64,000 bases of DNA, taken from positions 434,001-498,000 of the forward strand of contig NZ_JBPJAQ010000001.1 in assembly GCF_051172195.1 (NCBI RefSeq), given 5' to 3'. Positions within the stretch are counted from its first letter, which is position 1; every line of letters begins with the position of its first letter. Positions 17,630-27,307 of the stretch are shown here, one piece after another. The stretch comes from Paludibaculum fermentans_A. Its GTDB lineage: Bacteria > Acidobacteriota > Terriglobia > Bryobacterales > Bryobacteraceae. The translations under genes and the position numbers were made by a program. Below the pieces are notes generated by a model. That model did not search any database. It had not been told where the DNA came from and saw only the letters and a list, made by a program, of their open reading frames with translations.

Positions 17630-20600
17630 ATGCAGATCCGGTCCTCCTGTGTAATGCCGTCGTTTGCCCGCGTCCCCTCGACTCTGCCAGGGAGGATCAC
17701 GAGCCGGTTGGACCGCCCCCATCGCGGATCTGCAACCTGCCGGCGCATCCTGCTCGCTGTCGTACTAGCGGCCGCCGGCGCCTTCGCCCAGGACACGTCC
17801 AAGTCCGGCAAACCGCAGCCAGCAGCGCAGGAGCCCAGCGCCGCGGGCGGTGAACAGCTCTCCGACAAACAGGTGGCGGCGCTGCCCCTGAACAAGCGCG
17901 ACTTCAGCCAGTTGCTGCTGCTCGCCGCCGGCACGCAGACCGACACCAACGGCGCCGCGAACTTCACCCAGCAGTTCACCATCAACGGCCAGCGCGGCAG
18001 TGCCACTGTGTTCGCCATGGACGGCATCGACACAACGGATCCCGAGATGGGCGGTGCGACCTTCTCCAACTTCAATGTCGATGCGATCCGGGAGATCAAG
18101 TCGAGCGCTGGCGTGTTGCCGGCCGAGATCGGCCACGGCGCGGCCGGCTTCACTGAGGTCGTCTCCAAGTCCGGTACGAACGACCTGCACGGCAGCCTGT
18201 TCGAGTTCCTGCGCAACGCCGCGCTGGATGCCCGCAATTTCTTCGACCGCCGCAATGTCGCACAGCCCGGCCGCATCCCACCCTTCGTCCGCAACGAGTT
18301 CGGCTTCACCAACGGCGGACCGCTGGTGATTCCTGGTCTTTACGACGGCCGCAACCGGACCTACTATTTCGGCCAGTACCAGGGCTTCCGCCAGGTGCTG
18401 GGCACCACCCAGATGCTGCCCGTGCCCACCGTGGACGAGCGCGCCGGCCTCAACACCACCGCCTTCCCGGGCGATGTCCTGTACGTGCCGGTCGATCCGC
18501 AGATCGCCAAAGTGCTCGCCCGCTATCCGCTGCCCAACGATCCCCAGGGACCCTACGGCGCCCGCACCTATGCCACCTCGTCGAAGGTACGCACCGTCAC
18601 AGACCAGTTCTCCGTCAGGCTGGACCACAAGCTCTCCGGCAAGGCCCAGCTCTTCGGCCGTTTCAACCTGAACGACGTGGACGGCCCGCAGACCAACCCG
18701 GCGCAGCTCGCCATCGATCCCTCGTTCGGGGTGCGCTTCTTTGACCACCAGCGCAACGCCGGCATCTCCTACATCCGGACGCACTCGCCGAACCTCATTC
18801 TGGAGACGTACCTGGGCTTTGTGCGTTCGACCCCGAACTTCCCGACATCGAACAGCACGCAACCGGCGCTCGCGTTTGGCGACGGTCTGTACGAGGGCTT
18901 CAACTCGGCGGCGGGTTCGACCATCGGCTCGTACGGCAACCTCTTCCAGCTGCGCCAGAACGTCGCATGGACCCGCGGGAAACATGCCTGGAAAGCCGGC
19001 GGCGAGGTCCGTGTCAACCGCGACACGACAGTCTTCGGCCTGTCGCCCAATGGCACTTACATGTTCGGCGGCGGCACCGCCTATGCACCGGTTGCCATCC
19101 GTTCCCGCAGCGGCGGGCACGACATCTCAGCGGGTGATCCATTGCCCGACTCCCTCACCGGCCTCCTCACCGCCACGCCGTTCTCGTACACCATCACCGC
19201 CGCCCCGGCGCTCTTCGGCCAGGGCCAGCGCATGGGTGTCGCCGCCATCCACCGCCAGGCCTACAACTTCTTCCTGCAGGATCGCTGGACGATCTCATCG
19301 CGTGTCGCCATCAGCTACGGCCTCCGCTATGAAGTAAATTCCACCGTCACAGAGGGCAAGCAACAGGTCACCGGCTTCATTACCGAGAATGCGGCTGGAG
19401 TGAAGATCCACTCGATGAATCTCGGCGCCCGCGGGCGGCTGATCGTTCGTCCCGAACCCTACTATCCGATCGACTGGACCGGCTGGGGCCCGCGCCTGGC
19501 CATCGACTGGAACCTTGACTCCAAAACGGTGTTCCGCGCAGGCGGGTCCATCACCTCGCAGCTGATGAACCTCTGGCAGTTGAACATGGTCACAGCCAAT
19601 CTGCCCATCGTAGTTGCCCCCTACGCCACGGCCGAGCCCGGCCGGCCGCTTCCCTTCCAGAACGCCGTCACCCACGTCACCCTGCCCGACGCCTATTCCG
19701 TCTCCGGACAGAAGATCTTCGCCTCAGGACGCTCCACCGAAGTCACCCCCAACACGGAGATGGACGTCCTGCGCTTCGAACGCGACCTAGCGGCGCTGAG
19801 CCCGGACGGCCAGGTGCGCGCGCTCAGCGTGCAGGGTATGTCGCCCGATTTCCGCAACGGCTACATCGGCACCTGGACCGCCGGCCTGGAACGGAAGATT
19901 CACGACATCGCCGCCAGCCTGGGCTATGTCGCCACCACCGGCATCCGCCTCGGCTGCATCGAAAGCCCTAACGGCTATCCGGGCGCCACACCCGGCTTCG
20001 CACCCTTCACTCAATTCGATTCGCAGGGCCGTGCCCAGGGCGGCTTTGGTCCCGTCTGGGCCGTCAGCAGCCACTCCCACTCCACTTATCACTCGCTGCA
20101 GGCCGCCGCCTCCAAAACTTCGCTCCGCGCCGGACTCGGCTTCCAGGCCAGCTACACCTACAGCAAATCCATCGACGACACCAGCGCCGTGCTGGGCGGC
20201 TTCCTGGGCGGCTCCTCGGGTACACAACTGCAGACTTCGCCGCAGAATCCCCGCAACCGCGCCGCCGAGAAGGGGCCCTCCACCTTCGACATCGCCCACG
20301 CGTTCACACTCAGCGCCATCCAGGAATTGCCCCTCACCCGCCTGCTGCCGGCCCTGCCCCGCCGCGCCACCGGCGGCTGGCAATTCCTCGGCATGACCAG
20401 CCACATGAGCGGCGCGCCGTTCAGCGTCTACTCCGGCATCCAGCAGACCGGCGTGGGCTCCAACAATGCCGACCGTCCCGACGCCGTGGGTACGCCTGTG
20501 TTCTCTACCAATCGCCCGGTCAAGGAAGACTACTTCGGCCTGGGCGAAAAGAACACCTCCTACTTCTCGATTCCCATCAATGTGCCCGGAGGCTCAGGCC

Positions 20601-20875
20601 CCAACCAGGGCCGCTTCGGCACCCTGGGCCGCAACACCTTCCGCGGACCCGCCTTCCACAACTTCGATTTCTCCCTCATCAAGAACACGCCCATCGGCCC
20701 CAGGGGCAATGCGGAGCGGATCGCGCTGCAACTCCGTTTCGAAGTCTTCAACGCCTTCAACATTACGAACTTCAGCCTGCCATCGAACCTGGTTCTGGGC
20801 CCTGGTTTCGGAGTCATCAGCCGCACCGCCGGCTCCTCCCGCCAGATCCAGGCCTCGATCAAGATCGTCTACTAA
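17630..20875 (+). CDS. TonB-dependent receptor (Oar-like)
   Basis: About 1081-residue outer-membrane protein. The signal peptide hydrophobic core is RRILLAVVLAAAGAFAQ. The plug domain follows (LPLNKRDFSQLLLLAAGTQ, QFTINGQRG, FAMDGIDTTDPE, FNVDAIREIKSSAGVLPAEI and GFTEVVSKSGTNDLHGSLFE), then a long beta-barrel of about 850 residues ending with the terminal-strand pattern IQASIKIVY. It lacks the N-terminal carboxypeptidase-regulatory domain usual in acidobacterial members. The start is uncertain: 17630 or the Met at 17654 are both possible and the stretch before the signal core is unusually long. The ligand is unknown; no SusD partner is present. Confidence 0.88.
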   Translation: MQIRSSCVMPSFARVPSTLPGRITSRLDRPHRGSATCRRILLAVVLAAAGAFAQDTSKSGKPQPAAQEPSAAGGEQLSDKQVAALPLNKRDFSQLLLLAAGTQTDTNGAANFTQQFTINGQRGSATVFAMDGIDTTDPEMGGATFSNFNVDAIREIKSSAGVLPAEIGHGAAGFTEVVSKSGTNDLHGSLFEFLRNAALDARNFFDRRNVAQPGRIPPFVRNEFGFTNGGPLVIPGLYDGRNRTYYFGQYQGFRQVLGTTQMLPVPTVDERAGLNTTAFPGDVLYVPVDPQIAKVLARYPLPNDPQGPYGARTYATSSKVRTVTDQFSVRLDHKLSGKAQLFGRFNLNDVDGPQTNPAQLAIDPSFGVRFFDHQRNAGISYIRTHSPNLILETYLGFVRSTPNFPTSNSTQPALAFGDGLYEGFNSAAGSTIGSYGNLFQLRQNVAWTRGKHAWKAGGEVRVNRDTTVFGLSPNGTYMFGGGTAYAPVAIRSRSGGHDISAGDPLPDSLTGLLTATPFSYTITAAPALFGQGQRMGVAAIHRQAYNFFLQDRWTISSRVAISYGLRYEVNSTVTEGKQQVTGFITENAAGVKIHSMNLGARGRLIVRPEPYYPIDWTGWGPRLAIDWNLDSKTVFRAGGSITSQLMNLWQLNMVTANLPIVVAPYATAEPGRPLPFQNAVTHVTLPDAYSVSGQKIFASGRSTEVTPNTEMDVLRFERDLAALSPDGQVRALSVQGMSPDFRNGYIGTWTAGLERKIHDIAASLGYVATTGIRLGCIESPNGYPGATPGFAPFTQFDSQGRAQGGFGPVWAVSSHSHSTYHSLQAAASKTSLRAGLGFQASYTYSKSIDDTSAVLGGFLGGSSGTQLQTSPQNPRNRAAEKGPSTFDIAHAFTLSAIQELPLTRLLPALPRRATGGWQFLGMTSHMSGAPFSVYSGIQQTGVGSNNADRPDAVGTPVFSTNRPVKEDYFGLGEKNTSYFSIPINVPGGSGPNQGRFGTLGRNTFRGPAFHNFDFSLIKNTPIGPRGNAERIALQLRFEVFNAFNITNFSLPSNLVLGPGFGVISRTAGSSRQIQASIKIVY

Positions 20876-20882
20876 GAACCCG

Positions 20883-20894
20883 GGCCGCGCGGCC
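20883..20894 (+). terminator. Short palindrome after TonB-dependent receptor
   Basis: GGCCGCGCGGCC, a perfect 12-base palindrome six bases after the receptor stop, followed by TATCTTCC. The stem is short, so it is only a weak terminator candidate. Confidence 0.3.
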
Positions 20895-20962
20895 TATCTT
20901 CCATCAATCTCGTCTGCAATCGGCGCCATTCGCTGTATACTGGCCCACACCTGGGATTCAGT

Positions 20963-22210
20963 ATGAACACGCCGTCCAAGAAGCATACCCACCATCACCA
21001 TCATCCGCCGCGCCTCTCCCGGCGCATGCTCTTCTCTACCCTGATCCCCGGCGCCATCCTTGCCCCCCAAGCCTTCCCCCAGAACACCGCGGACATGGCG
21101 GAAGCCTTCCGGCGCAGGTCCGCCGAAGCCGAGAGTAAGGGACTCGCCGACCCGTTCAAGGGCATCACGGCCAACGGCAGCATTGAACCCGGCCTGTACG
21201 ACCTGCACTCCAGCGGCGTCTCCACCGCGCCCGTGCGTACGGCCGTCGAGCGCTTCCTGGCGAGCCTCACCAACGAGCAGCGCAGCCGCACCCTGTTTGC
21301 CGTCGACGATCCCGAGTGGCGCAAATGGATGAACCAGCACTTCTACGTTCGCCAGGGCGTCAGCTTCCAGGAGATGTCGGGCACACAACGCGACGCTGCG
21401 TTCGGCGTCCTGGAAACCGCCCTCAGCGCTCGAGGCCTGAAGCTGACCCGCGACATCATGCGCCTCAACGAGACCCTCGCCGAACTCAGCGACGACCACG
21501 AGTTTCTGGGCGAATGGCGCTATCACATCACCGTCATGGGCAAGCCCTCCCCCACCGAACCCTGGGGCTTCCAGCTCGACGGCCACCACTTCATCATCAA
21601 TTACTTCGTCCTGGGCGACCAGGTGGTGATGACGCCGTTCTTCGCCGGCTCGGAACCGCTCACCGCCACCTCCGGCAAATACAAGGGCGTCTCGATTCTG
21701 CAGGACGAGCAAAGCCGCGGCCTCGACATGCTGCTGCGCCTGGACCCGGCTCAGCGCTCGAAGGCCGTCCTCAATCCGGAGAAGACGAAGAACTACAATC
21801 TGACGGAAGCCTTCCGCGACAACATCGTGCTCGACTACGCCGGAGCCCGCGCCGCCTCGTTCACCCAGCCCCAGCGCAAGCAGTTGCTCGACCTCGTCGA
21901 CCTCTACGTCGGTAACATGGACGCAGGCCACGCCAAGGTCCGCATGGACGAGGTGAAGAAGCACATCGAACGGACGTCCTTTGCCTGGATCGGCGGCTCC
22001 GACGATTCCGCTGTGTACTACTACCGCATCCACGGCCCGGTGATCCTCATCGAGTTTGATCACCAGCAGCCGGCGAACCTGCGCAAGTTCGCGAAGGATC
22101 CCAGCATGCCCACGCGCCAGCACATTCACTGCGTCGTGCGGACCCCGAACGGCAACGACTACGGCAAGGATCTGTTGCGCCAGCATTACCTGTCGCACAC
22201 ACACGCCTGA
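20963..22210 (+). CDS. DUF3500 domain protein
   Basis: 415-residue protein of the DUF3500 family, which has no established biochemical function. It has a Tat-like leader (SRRMLFSTLIPGAILAPQAF) after a histidine-rich start (HTHHHHHPP). Typical family segments are LASLTNEQRSRTLFAVDDPE, PWGFQLDGHHFIINYFVLGD and YYYRIHGPVILIEFDHQQ, the last two rich in histidine and acidic residues suggesting a metal site. The end of the gene is only three bases from the stop of the convergent DNA polymerase gene, so the two transcripts must overlap. The histidine run might bind metal, which is inference. Confidence 0.85.
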   Translation: MNTPSKKHTHHHHHPPRLSRRMLFSTLIPGAILAPQAFPQNTADMAEAFRRRSAEAESKGLADPFKGITANGSIEPGLYDLHSSGVSTAPVRTAVERFLASLTNEQRSRTLFAVDDPEWRKWMNQHFYVRQGVSFQEMSGTQRDAAFGVLETALSARGLKLTRDIMRLNETLAELSDDHEFLGEWRYHITVMGKPSPTEPWGFQLDGHHFIINYFVLGDQVVMTPFFAGSEPLTATSGKYKGVSILQDEQSRGLDMLLRLDPAQRSKAVLNPEKTKNYNLTEAFRDNIVLDYAGARAASFTQPQRKQLLDLVDLYVGNMDAGHAKVRMDEVKKHIERTSFAWIGGSDDSAVYYYRIHGPVILIEFDHQQPANLRKFAKDPSMPTRQHIHCVVRTPNGNDYGKDLLRQHYLSHTHA

Positions 22211-22213
22211 GCG

Positions 22214-24601
22214 TTACTGCCGGTTCAGCACGCTGCGAATGGTGTCGAGCGGCGGCGCAAACAGCGACAACTGGCCAGGATCTTCAAAGACCGCCGCGTA
22301 ATCGGCCGGCGTAAAGGCTCGCGCCAGGCGCGATGCGAACGTGGCGTGCAGCAGCCGCGCGTAGTGATCGACATCATAGTCCCGCCGGTCGGCGCCGGTC
22401 GCCGCATAAGCTGCGTGCTCTGGCGATTCCACCACGCCCCCTGAGCCGCCTTTCGTGCGATAGACGCGCACCTTGTCGCCCACGCTCCAGGTCGTGCGTC
22501 CGCTCGCCAGCATGGCCTCATACGCCAGCTCGCGCCGGCTATCCCGGGTCTCCAGGTACTTGGCCGGAGACTTCGTCAACCGCACGAAGGAAGACACCTC
22601 GTAGGTGGGCAGCTCTCGCGCGCGCAGTGCATCCAGGGTGGCCAGGTACACCGCGCGGACTCCCGGAATGTCGCCCGCCAGCAACCGCTCAATCGCCCTG
22701 CGCAGGAAGATTTCGCCATAAGGCTCCGCACGGCTGGAGCGGAAAGCGACGCCCTTCAGCAGCAGCTTGCCTTCATACGTCAGCAGCGCGTAATTCTTCG
22801 GCTCGTGCGACAGCATCGCCGCATAGCGTCCCTCGAACTCCAGGTGCACCAGCGGCGGCAGCAGGGCGGCCACCTCGTCCACCGTCCGCCGTTCATCCGC
22901 CTCGGTCCAGCTCTCCGGCACCGCGAAATAGACTCCATCCGTATCCGCTTCCAGCAGCGTCACCCCGCGCGCCGCCAGTTCCCGGCACATCAGGTCCAGC
23001 GTCGCCCGGCCCCGCCGTGTCACCTCGTTCGCGGCATGGACATCGGCGAATCGCGTCAAAGTCCCGCCCGCCGCCATATAGCCGTACGCCGTATTCACCA
23101 CCAGCTTCATCGCAGCCGAAAGCGCTTCCTGCGTATACCGTTCAACCGACCCGGGCGCTGCGGCCCGCGCCGCCGCCTTCGCCGCCAGCCGGCGCTCCAC
23201 CAGCCGGTCGACAATCGCCAGCAGCGCCCCCAGGTGATCCCGCTTCGGACCGATCCGGAACGCCCGCATCAACGAAGGGTACAGGCTCGCCACATCCGCC
23301 TTCACAATCCGGTGCGCCACGCCGCTGGCGAACAGGTGCAGCGCCGCTCCCTGGTGCGGAGTCCCGTCGCCTGCCTGGTGCGGCGGCAGCGCCATGCCCG
23401 CCCGCAGGTAGGCCCGCACCAGCAGGGGATCCAGGACACCCGTGGCCGCGCCCGCATCCGCCAGCCGTTCATACCGCCGCGGAGCCATCCTGGCCAGGGC
23501 AAACGCCGCCCCGCCCAGCATCCGCGCTACCTCGGCCACTTCCTCCACATCGGACGTCGCATAGCGGCGTACCCGCTCCGGATCGCTGCGGTACACCTCG
23601 TAGATCCGATCGCCCGGGATGTACTCCCGATCCTCCTTCGCGATGCCGAGATGCCGCGCCACCGCTTTCAGCCCGTGCTCCGGCAATTCGCGAGTCGCAA
23701 AGTCGTAGCGCAGCACCGCATCCAGCGTGTCGATCAGTTCCCGCCCCGGAGCAATGAAACGGACCCGCCGCCGCGCATCCCCCTCGCTCGCCGTGCCACG
23801 CCGCGCCGCTCTCTGCCGCAAGCCGCCCGATCCGATGCGCCCCAACGCCAGCAACACGCCCAGCCGCTCAGCCCGCGCATCCAGGAACGGCAGGTCGAAC
23901 CCGTGCAGGTTGTGGTTCTCAATCACATCCGGATCCGCGGCCTGCACCACCGCCACCAGCCGCCGGATCAGTTCGGCCTCAGCCTCGTCGCTGTCATCCC
24001 GAGCTTCCAGCACCTGCGTTGCGCCCGAGGGCTCCCGCACGGAGATCATGAAGATGCGGCAGCTCTCCGGCGACAGGCCCGTCGTCTCCAGGTCGAACTG
24101 CAGGCGCCTCAGCTTGTCGAAAGGCAGGTCCCGGAAGTAGGTCCGTCCGGTGGCCACCAGGTATTGTTCTTCGGGCGGCAGCGACAGCACCGTATCCTGA
24201 CCCAGATCCCGCACATGGCCGATACGCCTCCCCAACCGCTCCGACGCGCCGTGCAACAGCGCCGACGAGAGTGTCCGCCCGTCCTCGGCCGAGACCAGGA
24301 ATCTGAGTTCCCCCGGCCCATCCAGCACGCGGTACTCCACCAGCGCACCGGGTTCGCCATCCGGCGCCAGCCGGTCCCCCAAGTGCAACAGATCGTGCAG
24401 CCGGTCCAACAGCAGCCACGGGCGAAACCGTACGCGTTCCCTCACCAGGGCGCCAGTCTCCGGCAGCCGCCGCCACACCACCGCCCATCCGTCACTCTCA
24501 GCCCAAACCGAAACGATGCCTGGAGCCGGATCCCAGCCCCATAGCCATTCGTCCTGCGCCAGGCCGGGCGTTCCGCAAAGCTCTGGTGATTCACTGTGCA
24601 T
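22214..24601 (-). CDS. Family B DNA polymerase (DNA polymerase II type)
   Basis: 795-residue template-dependent DNA polymerase with 3'-5' proofreading. The exonuclease motifs are DLETTG (about 170-175), NHNLHGFD (about 226-232) and YATSD (347-351). The polymerase motifs are A, DVASLYPS (436-443); B, KLVVNTAYGY (499-508); and C, EADTDGVYF (551-559). All catalytic acids are present, so it should be active. The length is close to E. coli Pol II (783). The ATG at 24601 lies in the short gap before the divergent small membrane protein gene. A role in damage tolerance is likely from the family; no SOS box was recognised. Confidence 0.9.
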   Translation of the reverse strand: MHSESPELCGTPGLAQDEWLWGWDPAPGIVSVWAESDGWAVVWRRLPETGALVRERVRFRPWLLLDRLHDLLHLGDRLAPDGEPGALVEYRVLDGPGELRFLVSAEDGRTLSSALLHGASERLGRRIGHVRDLGQDTVLSLPPEEQYLVATGRTYFRDLPFDKLRRLQFDLETTGLSPESCRIFMISVREPSGATQVLEARDDSDEAEAELIRRLVAVVQAADPDVIENHNLHGFDLPFLDARAERLGVLLALGRIGSGGLRQRAARRGTASEGDARRRVRFIAPGRELIDTLDAVLRYDFATRELPEHGLKAVARHLGIAKEDREYIPGDRIYEVYRSDPERVRRYATSDVEEVAEVARMLGGAAFALARMAPRRYERLADAGAATGVLDPLLVRAYLRAGMALPPHQAGDGTPHQGAALHLFASGVAHRIVKADVASLYPSLMRAFRIGPKRDHLGALLAIVDRLVERRLAAKAAARAAAPGSVERYTQEALSAAMKLVVNTAYGYMAAGGTLTRFADVHAANEVTRRGRATLDLMCRELAARGVTLLEADTDGVYFAVPESWTEADERRTVDEVAALLPPLVHLEFEGRYAAMLSHEPKNYALLTYEGKLLLKGVAFRSSRAEPYGEIFLRRAIERLLAGDIPGVRAVYLATLDALRARELPTYEVSSFVRLTKSPAKYLETRDSRRELAYEAMLASGRTTWSVGDKVRVYRTKGGSGGVVESPEHAAYAATGADRRDYDVDHYARLLHATFASRLARAFTPADYAAVFEDPGQLSLFAPPLDTIRSVLNRQ

Positions 24602-24729
24602 GCGATCAGAATCCCCGTCGAACGCCCCTCGCAGCCGTCAGGTCCATTCTACCTGCCAGGCGGAAACGGCCCCCTGGTTCAGGTGGACGCCCCATTGGCT
24701 GTCCTCCTATGCACTGCTACGATAGCGCC

Positions 24730-25209
24730 ATGCAGGGTGACTATGCCGTAGCTGTCGAATCCCCCACCTGGCTTTCCGGCCCGATTCTGACTTTCATCAA
24801 CAAGCTCGTGATGCCCGTCGCCTGGTTCTGCTTTGTGACCGGAGTGCCCGCCTGGGTCTTCATCACAACCGGCCGCATCTCCATTGCACGCGACTTCTAC
24901 CCCCTCGTCGCCTTCACCCTGGTCACTACGGTTCTGCTGTCCTGGTTTACTGCGCACCTGCAGCTGGTGGGCTACCAGGGCCGTCACCTGATCGTGGCCA
25001 ACTACTGGAAAAAGGCGCTCATCCCGTTCCGGCAAGTGGAAGCTGTCGAATCCGTCTGGTGGTACAAGGGCCGCGCGGTCCGCATTCGGTTCACTGAACC
25101 AACCGCGTTTGGCTCCACTGTCTACTACATGCCGAAATGGGCCCTTTTCGGCGGTATGTTCTCGAAGCCGGAAGAGGATCTTCAGTCCGTCCTCTCCAAT
25201 CGCGACTGA
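24730..25209 (+). CDS. Small membrane protein of unknown function
   Basis: 159-residue protein, not assigned to a family. Two transmembrane segments are visible (about residues 20-42, MPVAWFCFVTGVPAWVFITT, and 50-72, YPLVAFTLVTTVLLSWFTAH), followed by a soluble domain with a PH-like look (RHLIVANYWKKALIPFRQVE; VWWYKGRAVRIRFTEP). The pattern of two membrane helices plus a small beta domain recalls bacterial PH-domain membrane proteins. The start may be ATG 24730 or ATG 24709; no strong ribosome binding site decides it. It is divergent from the polymerase and convergent with the CYTH gene, ten bases apart. Confidence 0.6.
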   Translation: MQGDYAVAVESPTWLSGPILTFINKLVMPVAWFCFVTGVPAWVFITTGRISIARDFYPLVAFTLVTTVLLSWFTAHLQLVGYQGRHLIVANYWKKALIPFRQVEAVESVWWYKGRAVRIRFTEPTAFGSTVYYMPKWALFGGMFSKPEEDLQSVLSNRD

Positions 25210-25219
25210 GGCTGCCTCC

Positions 25220-25798
25220 CTACGCGAACACCATGTTCGGGCTGTGCCAGCCGTGCTGTTCGCAGTATTCCCGGAACAGGCTCCCGTAGCTCTTCAGGAT
25301 GTAGTGCGCGGGCGAGAAGCCCAGCTCCACGGCGGTCTTATCGATCCACCCCGCCTCGCCTTCCAACTCCAGGAACACACCAATCGGAGTCTCGTCCAGC
25401 ACCGCATGGCCTGGTTCGCCCATTCGCGCCAACGTCGTGCGGTACTTCTCATACCGGAACGAGACGACATACCCCAGCCCATTCAGGATCGCCAGCGCGG
25501 CGCCGGCATCCGCCACACAGGTCTCCACCTCGGGCCGCGTCTTATGCGGACCAGCCTCCGGCGGACCCTTGAATGTCAGAATGGTCTCGCCGCGAAAATC
25601 GCGCAACCGCAGCAGGCGGCGCGAGTGCATCAATTCGCTGCCCGGAGTATCCAGCAGCATATTCGCTTCAAAGGCGCGCTCATGAGCCGCCTCGAAGCCC
25701 GCCTTCGTCAGCACCTGCAGCGCGGCTTCAGCGGACGGAACGGCCAGCTTAACCTCGGTCTCGCGGGGCAGGGGTTGGCCTGGTTGGGACTGGAGCAT
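25220..25798 (-). CDS. CYTH domain protein (class IV adenylate cyclase-like)
   Basis: 192-residue soluble protein with a CYTH/triphosphate tunnel domain. The signature ExExK motif is at residues 13-17 (ETEVK). The other tunnel strands follow: RLLRLRDFRGETILTFKGP with paired basic residues, RPEVETCVAD and VFLELEGEAGWID. Family members hydrolyse or cyclise triphosphates (adenylate cyclase, thiamine triphosphatase, inorganic triphosphatase); which one applies cannot be said. The first 50 bases overlap the end of the SPFH gene, indicating coupling. GGAGG lies directly before the ATG at 25798. Confidence 0.85.
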   Translation of the reverse strand: MLQSQPGQPLPRETEVKLAVPSAEAALQVLTKAGFEAAHERAFEANMLLDTPGSELMHSRRLLRLRDFRGETILTFKGPPEAGPHKTRPEVETCVADAGAALAILNGLGYVVSFRYEKYRTTLARMGEPGHAVLDETPIGVFLELEGEAGWIDKTAVELGFSPAHYILKSYGSLFREYCEQHGWHSPNMVFA

Positions 25799-26729
25799 CT
25801 CCTCCAGTATGACCTTGCTTGTGGATCACGTTCATCGCCACGCTCAGCATCGACGCCACATCACCCAGATTCGACGGCACGACAATCGTCGAACTCGCCT
25901 TCGCAATGCGGCCGAATTCGGTCACATACTGCTCAGCCACCCTCAACTGCACGGCCTCAAATCCCCCAGGTTCGTTGATCGCCTGGGCTACCCGCCGCAA
26001 CCCTTCCGCCGTCGCACTGGCGATAGACAGAATCGCCGAAGCCTGGCCTTCCGCTTCGTTGATCTGCTGCTGCTTGCGCGCTTCGGATGCCTTGATCACC
26101 TTCTGCTTCTCACCCTCGGCCGTATTGATGTTGGCATCCCGGTCGGCTTCGGAGTTCAGAATCGTGGCCCGCTTCTCGCGCTCCGCCCGCATCTGTTTCT
26201 CCATCGCCGACAGGATGTCCTGCGGTGGATTGATGCTCTTGATCTCATACCGCAGCACCTTCACGCCCCACGGTTCAGTCGCCTTGTCCAACTCGCTCAC
26301 CACCAGCGCATTGATGTTCGACCGCTCTTCAAACGTCCGGTCCAGGTCGATCTTGCCGATCTCCGAACGTAACGTGGTCTGGGCCAACTGCCGGATCGCG
26401 AAACCGAAATCGGAGATGCCGTAGGAGGCCCGCTCCGGGTTCAGAACCTTCAAATAGAGGATGCCGTCCACCGCCACCTGCACGTTGTCGCGCGTAATGC
26501 AGACCTGCTCAGGAATGTCGATCGCCTGCTCCTTCAACGAATGCCGGTAGCGGATGACGTCGACAAAGGGCGTCAGAATGTGGAACCCGGCCTGCAGCGT
26601 ACCGGCGTATTTGCCCAGCCTTTCCACCACAAATGCCGATTGTTGCGGCACAACGATCGCCGTTTTCGCGAGGATCGTGAGCACCAGCAAAATGAGAACC
26701 AGGACGACCAGCAGCGCACCAATTTCCAT
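25749..26729 (-). CDS. SPFH/stomatin-like protein (QmcA/HflC type)
   Basis: 326-residue membrane protein with one N-terminal transmembrane helix (GALLVVLVLILLVLTILAKT) and an SPFH domain (about 28-190: VVERLGKYAGTLQAGFHILT, then VQVAVDGILYLKVLNPERAS, LRSEIGKIDLDRTFEERSNI and WGVKVLRYEIKSINPP). A long coiled-coil rich in Ala/Glu follows (REKRATILNSEADRDANINT) before a proline-rich tail. Such proteins assemble into membrane rings that organise proteases or lipid domains. The upstream NfeD gene is its usual partner. The stop falls 50 bases inside the CYTH gene. Confidence 0.92.
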   Translation of the reverse strand: MEIGALLVVLVLILLVLTILAKTAIVVPQQSAFVVERLGKYAGTLQAGFHILTPFVDVIRYRHSLKEQAIDIPEQVCITRDNVQVAVDGILYLKVLNPERASYGISDFGFAIRQLAQTTLRSEIGKIDLDRTFEERSNINALVVSELDKATEPWGVKVLRYEIKSINPPQDILSAMEKQMRAEREKRATILNSEADRDANINTAEGEKQKVIKASEARKQQQINEAEGQASAILSIASATAEGLRRVAQAINEPGGFEAVQLRVAEQYVTEFGRIAKASSTIVVPSNLGDVASMLSVAMNVIHKQGHTGGDAPVPTRPTPAPRDRG

Positions 26730-26747
26730 AATCTCCTCCGGACTTAC

Positions 26748-27194
26748 CTACAGACTTCGCACTTCAAGCGTCAGCCCATCCACCCGCTCCACGCGGCAAC
26801 GCGTAGATTTCGGGATGGGCGCATCGCTCACATTCCGCGCGTTCCACGACGTGCCGCGCAGCTCCACTTTGCCAATGCCCTGCACCGGGATCTCTTCCAT
26901 CGCGGAAGCAATTTCGCTGGTCAGGTTATCCACGTCTGATACAGGCGTGAGCTTGCGGAAACGCTCCAGCAAAGGCTTGCGAAAGAACATCAGGCCCGCC
27001 ACCGAGGCCACCACGAACAGCAGCCCTTCCATCGCCAGCCCAAGCTCAAAGCCCAGCATCTTTGCCAGCCCGACCAGCAGGGCCGCCACACCAAAGAAAA
27101 TCAGATAGAAGCCGCCCGGCGTCAGAATCTCCCCGGCAAGCAGCAGCAGGCCGATCACCAGCCACGCCCACCAGGTCATAAAGTAACTTCCCAT
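26748..27194 (-). CDS. NfeD family membrane protein
   Basis: 148-residue protein with three or four hydrophobic segments (WAWLVIGLLLLAGEILTPGG, LIFFGVAALLVGLAKMLG and GLLFVVASVAGLMFFRKP) and a C-terminal OB-fold domain (GKVELRGTSWNARNVSDAPI, then RCRVERVDGLTLEVRS). This is the short NfeD form (NfeD1b-like) lacking the ClpP-type protease domain. It precedes the SPFH gene by 18 bases on the same strand, the classic NfeD-stomatin pair. The start at 27194 is taken from the first Met; a second Met follows five residues later. Confidence 0.88.
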   Translation of the reverse strand: MGSYFMTWWAWLVIGLLLLAGEILTPGGFYLIFFGVAALLVGLAKMLGFELGLAMEGLLFVVASVAGLMFFRKPLLERFRKLTPVSDVDNLTSEIASAMEEIPVQGIGKVELRGTSWNARNVSDAPIPKSTRCRVERVDGLTLEVRSL

Positions 27195-27307
27195 ACGGAA
27201 GGGATCTCCTTCGTGTGCAGATCATAACGCATCACACGCCTGAGCGTAGGCCCTCGCACGGAGATAAGATAGTTAAGGATTCTGACCCCCTCGAGGTGTG
27301 TAAAACC

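Noticed and set aside
17765..19120. 451-codon minus-strand frame within the TonB-dependent receptor
   Set aside because: Antisense shadow; the receptor frame carries plug and barrel motifs over the same bases.
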